Counted from the stretch's first letter, positions 23,235 through 35,794 are shown. The stretch: DNA of 64,000 nt from Spirometra erinaceieuropaei (GCA_902702965.1 CACRXP010000031.1:284691-348690); one strand, 5' to 3'. The notes: generated from the letters alone by a model not told the origin. A program made the numbers and translations.

Positions 23235-23900
23235 GGTTGGTCCCCGCCATGTGGTGTGCGATATCTTCCTATGCCTTTGGCATATGGTCAGTTTTCAGTC
23301 TGAACCACAACAGGCACTTCACTTCGTCCAGATGTGCGCATACAGCCATTCCAGACCTTGGCCCCCATTCATGTAACCTCCGCCTCAGCCCACTCCATTA
23401 GGTCTCGGCCGGATTCGTGGGTTTTCTCGTTGTTGGGATGACAAACGTTGCATTGTGGTTAACAGTACAGTGCTGGTAGCGTTCGGAGGGCAAGCGGCGT
23501 AAGCCTTCCACTCATCGGTTACTATTGTGCTGCCCCTTGCCTACCTATTTTTTGACCACGGCTTCTGCTGCGAGCTAGCTCCAGTTGCTGACTTGCACTC
23601 TTCGTGCCGTGCATTCCTACGACCCAGTACTGCCTCCTGTTTCTTCCTTTGCCATACACTCGGCGGATAATGAGCGTCTCACCAATGTAGACCTCTACAC
23701 CAGTCCCGTCAATTTGCTTCATGACCGTCAGCAGTGCTTTCGGCAGTCACTGCAGCATACGCAATGCCATCCCATGGCTGTGTTGAGGTTAATCCCAACC
23801 GAAGCCGTACACCACATAGGATGTATGCTTTACAAGCAGCATGTTAGGTACTGCGTATCAACTTTGCGACACTTCCCGTTGCTTCGTCACACACGGAGGT
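23235..23900 (-). pseudogene. Merlin-type (IS1016/ISXO2-like) transposase pseudogene
   Basis: The minus strand reads as a DDE transposase of the IS1595/Merlin type. Order: a degenerate N-terminal part (MGWHCVCCSDCRKHC, about 23780), then VEVYIGETLIIRRVYGKGR and WVVGMHG (about 23690-23600), then VTDEWKAYAA (about 23520), and in the next frame HCTVNHNATFV, NPAET, WSGLRRRLHEWG, LDEVKCLLWF (about 23470-23300). The first catalytic Asp (usual IDET) is Gly here. The second (TDEW) and the Glu (AET) remain. A frameshift after KAYAA and a TAG after AET break it. No terminal inverted repeats were identified. Confidence 0.72.
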
Positions 23901-24409
23901 CATTTTTCTCACCATTGGCCGCCAAATTAGTGTCTTTCGTTTGTGTTTTGATGGGCTGGATCTCATTCGGTTCACGTTGCCCGACCCTGAACATCAATCC
24001 AGAGTTTCAATTAGAAACGGTTTAATCCCATTGGATATTATCATAACTTTTAGACTACGCGTCTACTACCTGCTCACTTACATATTTAAGCATAAGGGTT
24101 ACCCGGACTCAGAATTTGGTTCTTTTGTCTTTCATTCCTTACCCATTACCAGTTTCGCAGATGTCTCGCCCGAACAACCCCTATTACCAAGGTTCCCGTA
24201 TTAAACGACCCACTGCCTTTGGTTTTGTCAGTGCGAACACAATTTCCTCCATTGTCGGACGATCTATTAACGTTTTTACTCTTTCCGGGAACAGTGTTCA
24301 GCTCAGTTAAACGTACTGAGGTAAATGGATGTGGGCCTTTGCTTAACCTATTTGCCACGTAAAACTGCGTGCAGTTTTCACAGAAAACATGTTGACTGAT
24401 ATGGTTCAA

Positions 24410-24650
24410 GTGAGCCAGTAACAGTTTGGTAAATTGGGCACTTCATTTTCGACAGAGAAGGAGTACTCGCATACATCCAGCCCTACCTGCAAAACGCGCT
24501 GTTTTAATGGGTGATCTCGAAGTTTAGTCATGGTAGCAAATCCAAAATAGTCCCCAAAGACCAGGCTGAAATCTAATCTCTTCACAATGCGGAATGCATC
24601 TGGGAGATCTCCGCCTAACAAGCCTACCCAAATAGAATCGGTCATACATT
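24410..24650 (-). pseudogene. CR1-like LINE RT C-terminal fragment
   Basis: The minus-strand frame gives GGDLPDAFRIVKRLDF, FGDYFGFATMTKLRDHPLK and YSFSV, as in the C-terminal RGDLI...FF...TMTKLRGHPLKL region of flatworm non-LTR RTs. Only this piece is present. Confidence 0.65.
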
Positions 24651-27600
24651 TGGTTTCATCAGAAGTCGCGGATAGATCAAAACGCAGGCTCTATTCGATT
24701 ATCCGCAATATACCTCACACGGTTAACCCAACACCATCAATTCAAAAACTTATGCATTCGTGTGGCCTAAACACCTGAGTAGCTATCACCGAAAGACATC
24801 ACCCTGGAAGCAAAAATAAGCCCGTCTTAGCTACCTTCTTCTCACAGACCGAAGTGGAACTTCTCCTACAAACTCTGAATTTGATAGAAATCTGCGGAAC
24901 CTAAACACATTTGTAGGTCCAGATTTGACACCGATGCAAAGACGTAAACTTCGGGAAAATGACACCAGATACAAACACCATAATCAGCACTCCGGTCCCT
25001 CAACTGAACCTCTAGCTAATACTTCTATTTCTGGCACTAGTAAAAAAAAAGCACAGACCAGTGCTGACAAAGTGATAAACCCACAGTCCTCGTAGATGGA
25101 CCTTTAACAAGTACTTCTGATTCTAGTTCTGATGACAAAGACGCGTAACTTTAAAAGCAGTTAGGACTGCTGTGTAGAAACAAACGAGGGAGGCACAACA
25201 AAACGACAACGTTCAACTAGAACAGAACGATGACGCTGATCCCGGACCAACTCATGTGTAACCATTAGGTAGCAATATAGGCCTTACTAGGCCCCCAAGC
25301 GCTGATCAACCAGTACTAGATACCGACTGCCAAACAAGGCACACAAACTAAAAGGCCTTATTAAGCACACCAACACAACCAAAACGCCCTAAGTATGCAG
25401 ATATAACATATAGGAGTTCTCCAAACTCTAACCAGAAACAAATTAGCTTCTATAACTGTTTCTCGATTGACCAAAATCTACGTGCATGGCATAGGAATAA
25501 GCCAAACCACTCTAGCATTCCAAACTTCCTGCCACCTAATGACAATCCCACAAATTACTTCGGCTTTTACACCTCCCCAACTGGAACTCCATTTAGGTAC
25601 AATTACCACCTAGTTAACCCACCTTCCCATATGTACACTTAATCCATACACGCTAATCCATGCACTCAAATTTCGCCATATGCATCACCAAATGCTCCAA
25701 GAACCCCACACTTACCTCCATTTAGTTCATCACTCAATCAAAGTACCCTCAGAAATCCTTTTTTTCCACCGCAGCCCATCCCTTTCATATCCGACATCCT
25801 GAAGATAGCTCTTATAAAGTTGAGATCGATTGTCAACAAAATATCCCAACTTAGCACTTTTGTTGAAGTATATAAACCCGATATCATTCGCACCATAGAA
25901 AGATGGGCAAATGAACTTACATTGAATGCTTCACTATATGTCCCAAATTATAATTTCTATCGACCTGACCGTGTTAGTAAACGAAGCGGATGTCGTCTTA
26001 TCTACATGAAAACTAGCATTGAGCAAGGTGGTATTGATGTCCCAACCGAAACCTTTGCTGGAGAAGCGTGTTTGGCCACAATAAAATCTCGTACCCAGGA
26101 AAACATACTAGTCGAATGCCTCTACCTCCCTCCAGAATGTAGTAATGATGACACAAGCCTCAACCACTTAAGAAACGCTATAGCCAACATTAAAACTGAT
26201 TATAAGATAATCTTATGCGATCTTAACCGCCCAGAAATAAACTGGGTCGAATTATAGGCACCTACCAGGTACGAAGAATCGTTATCTTCAAATGCCTTCA
26301 ATAACTGAACACAAATAGTTGACAAACCCACCAGAGGAAACAATATACTAGACGTTATTTTCACCAACGATATCTGTCCCATCTATGCACTACGACTGCG
26401 CAACCTTTGAAGGTGACCACAAAGCAATAATATCAACGCTCCCCTTAAACGCAAAACCAGCACCCCCATTTTAGTAACACCCGCCTTAACCCAAAAAAAC
26501 TTGACAAGGACTCCATGGACAACTATATTAGATCATTAGACTGGATCCCATATCTTCTAATAACATCCCCTATGGAAGCAGTTAACCTATTGTACTCTGT
26601 CCTATTTATAATTCGAGATACGTTTATAGACGAAAGACTCCCGTATAAGAAATCACTAATGCACACTTCCTTTCAGCCAAACTAAAAAACTACAAAAACA
26701 GCTACACAACGCCTCTGTAAGTTATTTGTCCACACTTAAACGAATTAGGGGAATTCATTACTTAGGTACGAAAATGGAATCACATAAGACCATAGCAGCA
26801 GAACATCGGGCACTAGAATCCACTGAACGAACAGCTCAGATGTTTCAGAAACAAATGAATAACCATCCACAGTCAGGGCCACGAATTATTATTGATGAAT
26901 CAGGACAATTTATAACAAATGACAACCAAATAGCAAACTCATTAAACAAGTACTTCTCAGCTATCCACACGGTCGAGGGGGGAACGACCCCCAAACTAAC
27001 GGACTTCTAATCGCAAAAACTATGTATTACACTTTGTACAGATTTTGCCCACCTCGTCTAAAATTGCATGTAAATTTATTTTTACTTGCTTTGATGGGAC
27101 CCCGACGGGTCTTTAATAAAAATAATTGAATTGAAATGACAGAACGCATCCCTAGTAAGATCCGTTTTAGTGAAGAAACTGTTAAAGTAGTCATCAAACA
27201 ACTATCCAACGCCAACTCTTATGCGACTGACAAAATCCCCCTATGTATTCTGAAGCGTATGACATATGCTTCAATACTCCTAAGTTATTCAACCTACTCC
27301 AGTCAAATGAAATTTTTCCAGACATGTGAAAATACTTGACCATTGCACCTATCTTTAAAAGCGTCAACCGGTCTCATGCCGAAAACTATCGTGGTGTTCA
27401 CCGAACACTGGCTATGGCTAAAATCCTCGAGCAACTAATCTACAACTAGTTGCTAGACCATCTCATGAACGCCAACCTCACTCCCCCCTCTCAATATTCA
27501 TTTTTATCTAAAAAGTCATGTCCGTCCTGCCATTTTACTTTTCTGGAATTAGTTTCCAACAATAGGGATGATGGAAATACAGTAGCTTCAGTATACTTCG

Positions 27601-27803
27601 ATCTAAAGAAGGCCTTTGACAAAGTCCCCCATAAAAGACTACTGATAAAGCTAAAAAGTCATGGAATTAAGCCTCCCCTTCTCGATTTTCTTAAATCCTT
27701 TCTTCAAAACCGATATAAAGTGGTGCAAATTCGAAACGTAGTCTCGGAACTATCCCCTACTACCAGTGGAGTACTTCAAGGCACTATCCTAGGCCCCCTT
27801 CTA
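24640..27803 (+). mobile_element. CR1-like LINE, 5' part (ORF1 remains, endonuclease, start of RT)
   Basis: ORF1-like sequence from about 24650 (SEVADRSKRR, SIIRNIPHTVNPTPSIQKLM) with stops. Endonuclease from about 25800: LRSIVNKISQLSTFVEVYKP, TIERWANELTLNAS, CLYLPPEC, IILCDLNRPEINW, and IVDKPTRGNNILDVIFTND near 26315. RT from about 26720: RIIIDESGQFITND, EETVKVVIKQLSNANS, then VYFDLKKAFDKVPHKRLL and GVLQGTILGPLL, where the frame stops at the Helitron junction (27803/27804). Several stops and frame changes. The 3' half continues at 34285. Confidence 0.78.
27005..27135 (+). mobile_element. 5'-truncated LINE 3' tail nested in the CR1-like element
   Basis: About 130 nt that interrupts the RT reading between KLTDF and TERIPSKIRF. 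It ends in a GACCC/GGGTC hairpin (27098-27111) followed by TTTAATAAAAATAATTG. The end resembles 63342-63385. Exact borders are uncertain. Confidence 0.5.
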
Positions 27804-28619
27804 TCTATATATATAAAAATGGAAGGGTTTTTTCTGTGTTATACGTAATCTCCGAAAGTACTGCACCGATTTAGAGGAAATTTGGACACAACCCGCCCCG
27901 CGCCTAGGGCCGGGTTTTGTTCTGTTCGATTTTGTAATTATGCCGATGGTACGCCTGTGATGGGTAAAAAACCGGATTTTTTCCGGCCTAACAACGCCAC
28001 CTGCTGCGGCCACTTGACCTACATCCGCGCGGACACATGTGCACCCAGACTGTGGCCACTTGACCGACATTCGCTCAAGTGCACGTCCTCCATCCGACAG
28101 CCGCGCTCACCCCACCACCCACCCTGCAGGCACTTGAGCAGGCCCTCCACCCTCTCTGAGCCGATGCAATATGGGTCGCCAGAGCAAACCACCCCTAGGG
28201 CAAAAAACGCGCAACACTTGGATGCCACTTAAAATTGTCCCACAGCCCACATAATAGGGCCGTCACCGCTTACTCGGGGATTCTCGAGGGTGAGGACTGG
28301 ATGCAGTTAATACCAGCCCCACCCCCCTGCACAACCCATTTAATAGGGCTGTCACCCAGTGTCAGCCCAGTGTAGTGCAGCTCGGCTTGCGGAAGCCCGG
28401 TTGCGGTCACGGCGACCGCGTTCTGCAGGTTCAGGTCTGCTGCGTTCACAACAGAATGAACACAGCCAGCTGAGAGTGGCCGAAGGGCGTCAGCGAGGAA
28501 CAGCGGACCAGCGTCCAACACGTCTCCGTGCTCAGCATTTACGCTGCGCTCTGAATAACACATTCATTTGAGTGATGCTGTTGTGAACGACGGTGCGACA
28601 ACAACCGTTGGAAGACTAA

Positions 28620-29340
28620 CGATTTTGCCATCCAACATATACCGGCAGTCGGAGACCGATTTCGACGCAGTATCCATTTACTTTTCTGAATGGTGTCGAT
28701 GGATATCACCTCAACGTTAGGATGATAAATCCAGTCAGTAACGAGGAAACGCACATGAAATGCAGCGCAATGAACTACTAATCCGGCACACTTATGATTC
28801 GACAGAATGTAGGTAATTCCCTTTTGAAATGCTGTCAATTGCTTAATCATTGCACTGTGTATACGTATGCAAAAAACGAAACAGGACGCCTGCTTTTCAT
28901 TCGCTTGAATCAGACCAAGCTGGGCTCTGAAGGATACATTCCTTTGCATGATGCAGTTGTAAACGACGGTAATACAACTAACGTTGTAAGACTAACGTTT
29001 TTGTCATTCATATACACGGACAGTCCACGCCATATTCTCGGGTACGCTCGAGGTGCAATTGCTTACGTTTGTCAGTACGGACGTCCAGACCTACTCATTA
29101 ACTTCACATGCAATCCAGCTTGGGGGGGGGGATATTTATCAGCTCTTACTTTCTGGGCTGTCGCCGGTGAATAGGTATAGCATCACGGCACGTATTTTCG
29201 GGAAGGAACTGCAATCGTTGATGAACTTCATGGTTAAACACGAGGTGTTTGGGTCTGTGAGCTGCTGGATGTATTATGGGGAATGGCAAAAGATGGGCAC
29301 TGCCCCACGCATATGCCTGGATCTTGCTCTATAATAAGAT
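28620..29340 (+). pseudogene. Helitron Rep N-terminal region, copy A
   Basis: Frames give LPSNIYRQSETDFDAV, LLFIRLNQTKLGSEGYIPLH, AVVNDGN, SPRHILGYARGAIAYVCQYG, RPDLLINFTCNPAWG, FGSVSCWMYYGEWQK. These match the N-terminal Rep (Helitron_like_N) region, where GRPDLFITFTCNP is typical. Stops and shifts show it is inactive, and the usual LPHAHIL box reads ALPHAYAWIL in a shifted frame. Confidence 0.75.
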
Positions 29341-30149
29341 CACTTCCAACGAAATCGCCGATGAAATGTGCACTTAATTATCTGACGCCGACGTCGACAA
29401 TGATTTGTACGCAATCGCGGCGATGAAAACAATCAGGGAAAGACGTCGGCAAATTGACAACCGTACGAATGCGAATCGGTGACGTACAAGTCGGTAACCG
29501 CTGGGTTGTTTCGTATTAGCCTTTGCTTTTAAAAGCAAACGAAGTTCACATAAACGTGGAAAACCGCAATTCCGGGAAACGAATTAGGTACATTTGTAAG
29601 TACGTGAATAAAGGCAGCGACATGGGCGTTTTCGGTCTGCAACACGAAAGGAGGGGGAGGGACGTGAACATACAACTCGATGAAATCGCGCAGTACAGTT
29701 AGAGAGTGAGCAATGCGTTTACTTTACATCTGCAAATGTGCAACAGGTTGCCTTCTATCTACCGGCAACAACATTAACTGCGTTCTTCACGTTAAAACAA
29801 AATGACGCGTTTGCAAAAACACTGCCGCATTCGGAAGTGCCTAAGTATTACACAGGGAATGCGTGTAGAAGGCATCTTCCGTCGAATACGCAAGGACAAA
29901 TCAAATGATGACTTCATAGTAGAAAATCTACGAGGTGTTAATAATAAGTGAGGATGTATACGTTGAAATCACGAACAGAGTTCTCAATCAATTGGGAAAG
30001 CCATCACCAAAAGCGATCTGCTGCTACTTCTTTAGGCGTGGATTTGCGGCGTGAGCAAACCTACCACAGGGTTGATCTTCTGTCGTATCTGCAATCAAGC
30101 ATTCCCTAGCTAACACTGGAGCAGGATGGTATTAACAATCAACTTATGC

Positions 30150-31315
30150 GGACTGCCAATAGCGGGGTTGGAGGAATCTTTTTGGATGCGCCAGAAAGGG
30201 ACTGGCAAAAACGTTCCTGCTACGGCTGGTTCTGGCAACACTTCGGTCCAAAATTGACATAGCCTTAGCTCTTCTGTCGTCCGGAATAGCTGCGAACTTG
30301 CTACCCGGTGGAAGCACTGTTCATTCAGCTTTACAATCGCCGTTGAACGTGCAATTCATTGGAACTCCACGTGCGACATTTCCAAGGCATCCGGCATGGG
30401 AAAACTGATGCAGAAATGCAAACTTATTGTTTGGGATGAATGCACAATGGCACACAAAAATGCTGGAGGTTCTTGACCGATTATTGCAAGATTTGCATGG
30501 AAACAGCAGACCATTTGGAGACGCATTGCTACTGTTTGCAGTAGACTCTGGCAAACACTGCCTGTAGTTCCTCGATCGACACCAACCGACGAAATAAATG
30601 CCTGCCTGAAATACTGTACGTTGTGGCGCCACCTCCAGACGTTAAAATTAACTACGGATATGCGTGTCCACCTGCAAAACGACTGAACAGCTGAGATATT
30701 CTCACACCAATTGCCGGCAATTGGGAACGGATCGGTGCCGGTTGATCCGACTTCAAAACGCATTTCACTACCTCCTACCTTCGGGAATTTAGTGTCGTCA
30801 GGAGAAGACTTGGTTGAAAAGGGTTTTTCCAATATTCAAACCAATTATACGAATCACGATTGCCTGAGCTAACGAGCTATTCTTGCGGCCAAGAGCCAAG
30901 AAGTCTACCTACTTAACTATACTATTCAGTCTAAGGTACAAAGCGGGGCAGATCCCATTCACGTCCGTTGACAATGTTGTGGAACCAGGCGAGGTAGTTA
31001 ATTGTCACACATAAATTTTGAATTCGCTTAATCTGCCAGGGACGATGGCGCGGTTACTGTGATTGAAAATCGGTGTGCCGGTTATAATGCTGCGAGAAAT
31101 CAACCAGCCGAAGCTTGCTAACGGCACGTGGCTTGCAGGAAACCCATTAGTAATTAACGTACGGGGATCCAATATCTCGACAGGATCTTTTAAAGGAGAG
31201 CATATCTTTATTCCTCGCATTCCACTGATTCCAACTGGCATGCGATTTCGATTTAGGATACTGCATTTCCCCATTCGACTGGCGTTTGCATTCACGATCA
31301 GCAAAGCTCAGGGCT
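30150..31315 (+). pseudogene. Helitron Pif1-like helicase, copy A
   Basis: Remains of a SF1B (Pif1-type) helicase: VGGIFLDAP near 30165 with the Walker A split by a frameshift, PLNVQFI near 30340, and the C-terminal block KIGVPVIMLREINQPKLANG, FKGEHIFIPRIPLIPTGM, FPIRLAFAFTISKAQG at 31064-31315. The block ends at the junction with copy B. Confidence 0.72.
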
Positions 31316-31540
31316 TGCGGAAGGCCGATTGCGGTCACGGCTACTGCGTTCTGCAACTTCAGGCCTACTTCGTCCACAACAGGATAACCAATACCAGCTG
31401 AGAGTGGCCGAATGGCGCCAGCGAGGAACAGCGGACCAGCGTCCAACACACCTCCGTGCTCAGCATTCACGCAGCCTGATGCTGTTGTAAACGACGGTAC
31501 GCCAACAACCGTTGGAAGACTAATGATTTAAGGGCAAGGT
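31316..31540 (+). repeat. Copy junction: repeat of Helitron 5' region 28388-28580
   Basis: From GCTTGCGGAAG at about 31313 the sequence follows 28388-28580, with shared blocks such as AGCTGAGAGTGGCCGAA and AGCGGACCAGCGTCCAACAC. This marks the head-to-tail border. Confidence 0.7.
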
Positions 31541-32250
31541 GATACCATATATACCGGCAGTCGGAGACCGATTCCAACGCAGCATCCATTTACTTTTCGG
31601 GATGGTACCGCTGGCTATCACTTCAACGTTAAGATGATGAATCCAGTCAGTGACGAGGTAACGCACATGAAATGCAGCGCAATGAACCACTACTTCTACC
31701 GACTTATGATTCGACGGAATGTAAGTAATCCCCTTTTGAAATGCCGTAAATTGCTTCATCATAGCACTGTGGATATATATGCAAAAAATTAAAACTGAAC
31801 GCCTGCTTTACCTTCGCTTGAATCAGACCAAGCTGGGCTCTGAAGGATACATTCCTTTGCATGATGCAGTTGTAAACGACGGTAATACAGATAACGTTGT
31901 AAGACTAACGCTTTTGTCGTCCACATACGCTGAGAGTCCACGCCATATGCTCGGGTACGCTCGAGGTGCAATTGCTTACGTTTGTCAGTACGGGCGTCCA
32001 GACCTACTCATTAACTTCACATGCAATCCAGCTTGAGGGGGGGATATTTATCAGTTCTTACTTCCTGGGCTATCGACAGTGAATAGGTATGACATCACAG
32101 CACGTGTTTTCAGGAAGAAACTGCAATCGTTGATGAACTTCATGGTTAAACACGAGGTGGTTGGGTCTGTGAGCTGCTGGATGTATTATGGGGAAGGGCA
32201 AAAGATGGGGACTGCCCCATGCAAATGTCCTGATCTGGCTCTATAACAAG
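31540..32250 (+). pseudogene. Helitron Rep N-terminal region, copy B
   Basis: Same order as copy A, with ERLLYLRLNQTKLGSEGYI, SPRHMLGYARGAIAYVCQYG and RPDLLINFTCNPA, then a stop. Strongly similar to 28620-29340 at the DNA level. Confidence 0.75.
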
Positions 32251-33619
32251 ATCGCTTCCAACGAAATCGACGACGCAGTATGCTCCGAATTACCTGATAT
32301 CGACGTCAACAATGATTTGCATGAAGTTGTGGCGAAGAATATGATACATGGACCTTGGATGCACTGAATCCCAATTCTCCAACCCCCTCCCCTCCCCCGG
32401 CATGATAGATGGAATTCCCTTATACCGAAACTGATCAGCGGAAGATATCGGCAAATTGGCAACCGTACGAATGCGAATCGGTGACACAGAAGTCGGTAAC
32501 CGCTGGGTTGTTTCGTATTCGCCTTTGCTTTTAAAAACAAACGCTGCTCACATGAACGTGGAAAACTGCAATTTTGGGAAATGAATTAGGTACATTTGTA
32601 AGTACGTGAATAAAGGCAGCGACATGACCGTTTTCGGCCTGCAACACGAAAGGAGATAAAGGGATGCGGACATACAACACAATAAAATCGCCCAGTATTG
32701 GGCTGGAAGATGCGTCAACGGCAAGAAATCCATGTGGCGAATTCTCTCACTCTGCATCCATGAGCGAAGTCCAGGTATTGTTCGCTTGCGGTACAGTCAG
32801 AAAATGGGCAACGCGTTTACTTTACCGATGCAAACGCGCAACAGGTTGCCTTAGGTCCACTGGCAACAGCATTACCTGCGTTCTCCACGTTAAGCCAAAG
32901 TGACGCGTTTGCGAAAACACTGCCGCATTCGAACGTTCCTACGTACTACACAGGGAATGCGTGCAGAAAATCATCCGAATGACGCAAACGACGAGAGCGA
33001 GTGGACGGACGCCCCGGCATACTCAAAGAAACTGCCATACGCAGACTGCACACCGTGCATCCCAATCTTACTTCGCATGGTGTTGATGAATGTGCCACGT
33101 CCAACGCCTTTCCAGCAATTGAAATCTGTCAACGGCGCTACGCATGCCACCTTCAGCAATGCGTGTCAGGCTCTTCAGTTACTGGAGAACGATCAACTGT
33201 GAGACTTATGTATTAATGACGCCTGCAACACGTCCCATCCACATCAAATTCATGCATTGTTTGCAGTCATAATGACCGAATTCTCTCTTCATCTCCAACA
33301 GAATTACCGGAGAAATAGAATTCGCACATGGCAGAAGATACCTTCCGTCAACTATGCAAGGAAAATTCAAATGTGGCTTGCACAGCAGGAATCTATAGCG
33401 AGGCGTTAATATTGATTAAGGATATGTACGTAAAACTGGCGAACAAAGTTCTCAATCAACCGGGAATGTCACCGCAAAACCAATCTGCTGCTGCTTCGTT
33501 TGATGTGGATTGGTGCCATGGGCAAAATGAAACACGGTTCAACTTCTGCCATGCTTGCAATCAAACATTCACAAGCCAAGACTGGAGCAGAATGACATTT
33601 ACGATCAAATACTGCGGAA

Positions 33620-34020
33620 TGCCAGTAACGGGGTTGGAGGAATCTTCTTCCTAGATGCGCCAGGAGAGACTGGCAAAACGTTCCTACTACGACCGATTCT
33701 GACGGCAATTCTATCCAATAAGTGACATAGCCCTAGCATTTGCATCCCCGGAATAGCTGCAACTCTGCCACATGGCAGAAAACCCGTTCATTCAGCTTCG
33801 AAATTGCCTTTGAACTTGCAATTCATTGAAACTCCCGATGCAACATTTCCAAAGCATCCGGCATGGGAAAAGTACTGCAGAAATGCAAACCTATCATTTG
33901 GAATGAATGCACAATGGCGCAAAAAAGGGTTCGAGGCCCTTAACTGAACACTGCAGGATTTGCGAGGAAACAGCAGACCATTTCTGATGCACTACTACTG
34001 CTTGCAGGAGACTTCAGGCC
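33620..34020 (+). pseudogene. Helitron Pif1-like helicase N-terminal part, copy B
   Basis: GIFFLDAPGETGKTFLLRP at about 33638-33695 keeps a Walker A core (GKT), but Glu replaces the second Gly of the usual PGGTGKT. PLNLQFIETP and LQDLRGNSRPF follow. The C-terminal helicase block is missing, and the element passes into its 3' end. Confidence 0.7.
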
Positions 34021-34253
34021 ACCACTGCCTCGATCGACACCGGTGGACGAAATAACTGCCAGCCGTCACCACTTTCTCCGGAATTCTCGAGCGCGACTGG
34101 GTGCAGCAAACAAGTGCGCTGCCTTCGACAGCGGCTGGAAGGAAAATCCTTGGTTACGCACGCAATGCATAACGCTAACCGGTGGCCTTACATTTTTCTT
34201 AATTGGGAACGTGCTCCTTCCTCTTTCCCTTATTTCCCAATTCATCAGATTGA

Positions 34254-34284
34254 GCCATAGCAACGCGTGGCGGGGTCCGGCTAG
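34254..34284 (+). terminator. Helitron 3' terminus (hairpin plus CTAG)
   Basis: GCCA (34254-34257) can pair with TGGC (34268-34271). Nine bases later comes CTAG, then host T. This is the standard Helitron end, thought to stop rolling-circle transfer. Confidence 0.75.
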
Positions 34285-35215
34285 TTTATGATATATATTC
34301 ACGACTTATCGTCTATATCGGTATCAGCTAGGACGTTTTTATATGCGGAGTACCTTAAACTTGCATATACATACAACGGGAATACAGTAGCCAATATTCA
34401 TAGAACAACTGAAACTGATCTCAGAAAATTCAGCGAATGGAGTAGTCAATGGTAGATGCCCTTCCCACCCGAAAAATGTCATCTCCTGATCGTTGGACCA
34501 CAAAAACTTCCCCCATAATATTCGGGGATAATGAAATTACAGAGGCCCAATCGGCAAAATATTTAGCTCTCAGCTATACAAATACTTATGACTTATCTCC
34601 CCAGTCCAGCAAATATCACCGAAAGCCACTCGCCTTTTGTGGATTCATATGTAAACATTTCACGGTAAATGCACTTAGAATACAACCTTTCAAAATGTAC
34701 GTTTTACCTCTCCTAGATTACTGCTCAATTTTCTTCGGCATAATGCCCTCAGACGGCCAAAAGAAATTAGAAGGCATTCAGAGACGTTTTACTAGATCCT
34801 TGTCCAGAAGTGATGGCACCCAGGGTTCGTACTTAAAAACGGTCTTCGACCCTTCAGGATCAGAAGACTCCACAATGGTCTGAACTTTCTATTCAAGGTC
34901 ACCCATGACCGAGATATTCTCAAAATGAATTTTCCAACAAGCCAAAACGCTCCTAGAAACACCAGAAATAACAAGGACATTATAAGTATCCCCAAATCCA
35001 CAAAGTCCCCACAGTCAAATTTCTATTCCATAAGATATGCCACTATCTGGAATGCTCTTCCAAGTTCCACCCGGAAACGTCAAACCCTAATCGAGTTTAA
35101 AATAACAACTAAGAAATTCCTTTCAACTAACAATACCCATTTATTTTTGAATAAGATAGTACACTTTTCAAGTCAATTGTTTGATGTAGAATTTGGTCCA
35201 AAAGGGCTCTGATGA
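34285..35215 (+). mobile_element. CR1-like LINE, 3' part of RT after the Helitron
   Basis: Resumes at TTTATGATATATATTCACGA, which continues the RT frame from 27803 as PLL-FMIYIHDLSS. Then FLYAEYLKLAY (the catalytic FADD box is changed to YAEY), VLPLLDYCSIFFG, LEGIQRRFTRSL, FYSIRYATIWNALPSSTR, stop at about 35210-35212. The AT-rich 3' flank to about 35460 is probably its untranslated tail. Confidence 0.78.
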
Positions 35216-35794
35216 TGCCAGCCGCTTCAATAATTCTGGAACGTAGCACTAAAAACAATCAACTTTATGAAAGACAGCATCATTGATAAACATTGAACAG
35301 ACTGTAATATTCTTTCTTTCCTCCCTTTCTCGTTTCCATCAGCTTTGTCATCTGACACGAAATATCCCTTAACGACCTAATAATAGCATCCCTTTCGATA
35401 AAACCCTGCATATTAGTTGTACGTAAGTCTATATTAAAGTCATATTAAATATATATACAACTATATTAGATCATAGTAAACAGTCGACCACTACTTCTAT
35501 AATGTCACATTCACAAGAACAATATGATACATGATTTAATATTATTTTGACAGCTTTGATTGTGACTTGCCGTTGAATGTTTCTTACTCCTGATACATGT
35601 TCATCTTTTCCAGCTCCTAGTCCAGACAATTATGGTAAGCCTCCTGAAAAACACGAAGGAAATTTGCGACGGTCCCTTTACAGCTGGCCATATAGACTGA
35701 CAACCGCCAACTAGAAAACACCCAAATTAACTCAACTGGAAAAAACTGTCAAGGTCAGGCCGATATCAAAGTTCTTCAATTTCCATGAAGGGCA

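Larger units (their letters stand above)
27804..34284 (+). mobile_element. Helitron inserted in the CR1-like RT, with two head-to-tail partial copies
   Basis: Starts TCTATATATATAAAAATGG and ends ...GGCTAG, between host A and T, as Helitrons do. A GCCA/TGGC stem (34254-34271) ends 9 nt before CTAG. Inside, Rep-like and Pif1-type helicase remains occur twice in the same direction. Copy A runs from 27804 to about 31315. Copy B starts about 31316 with sequence like 28388 onward and runs to 34284. All frames are broken. Confidence 0.85.
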
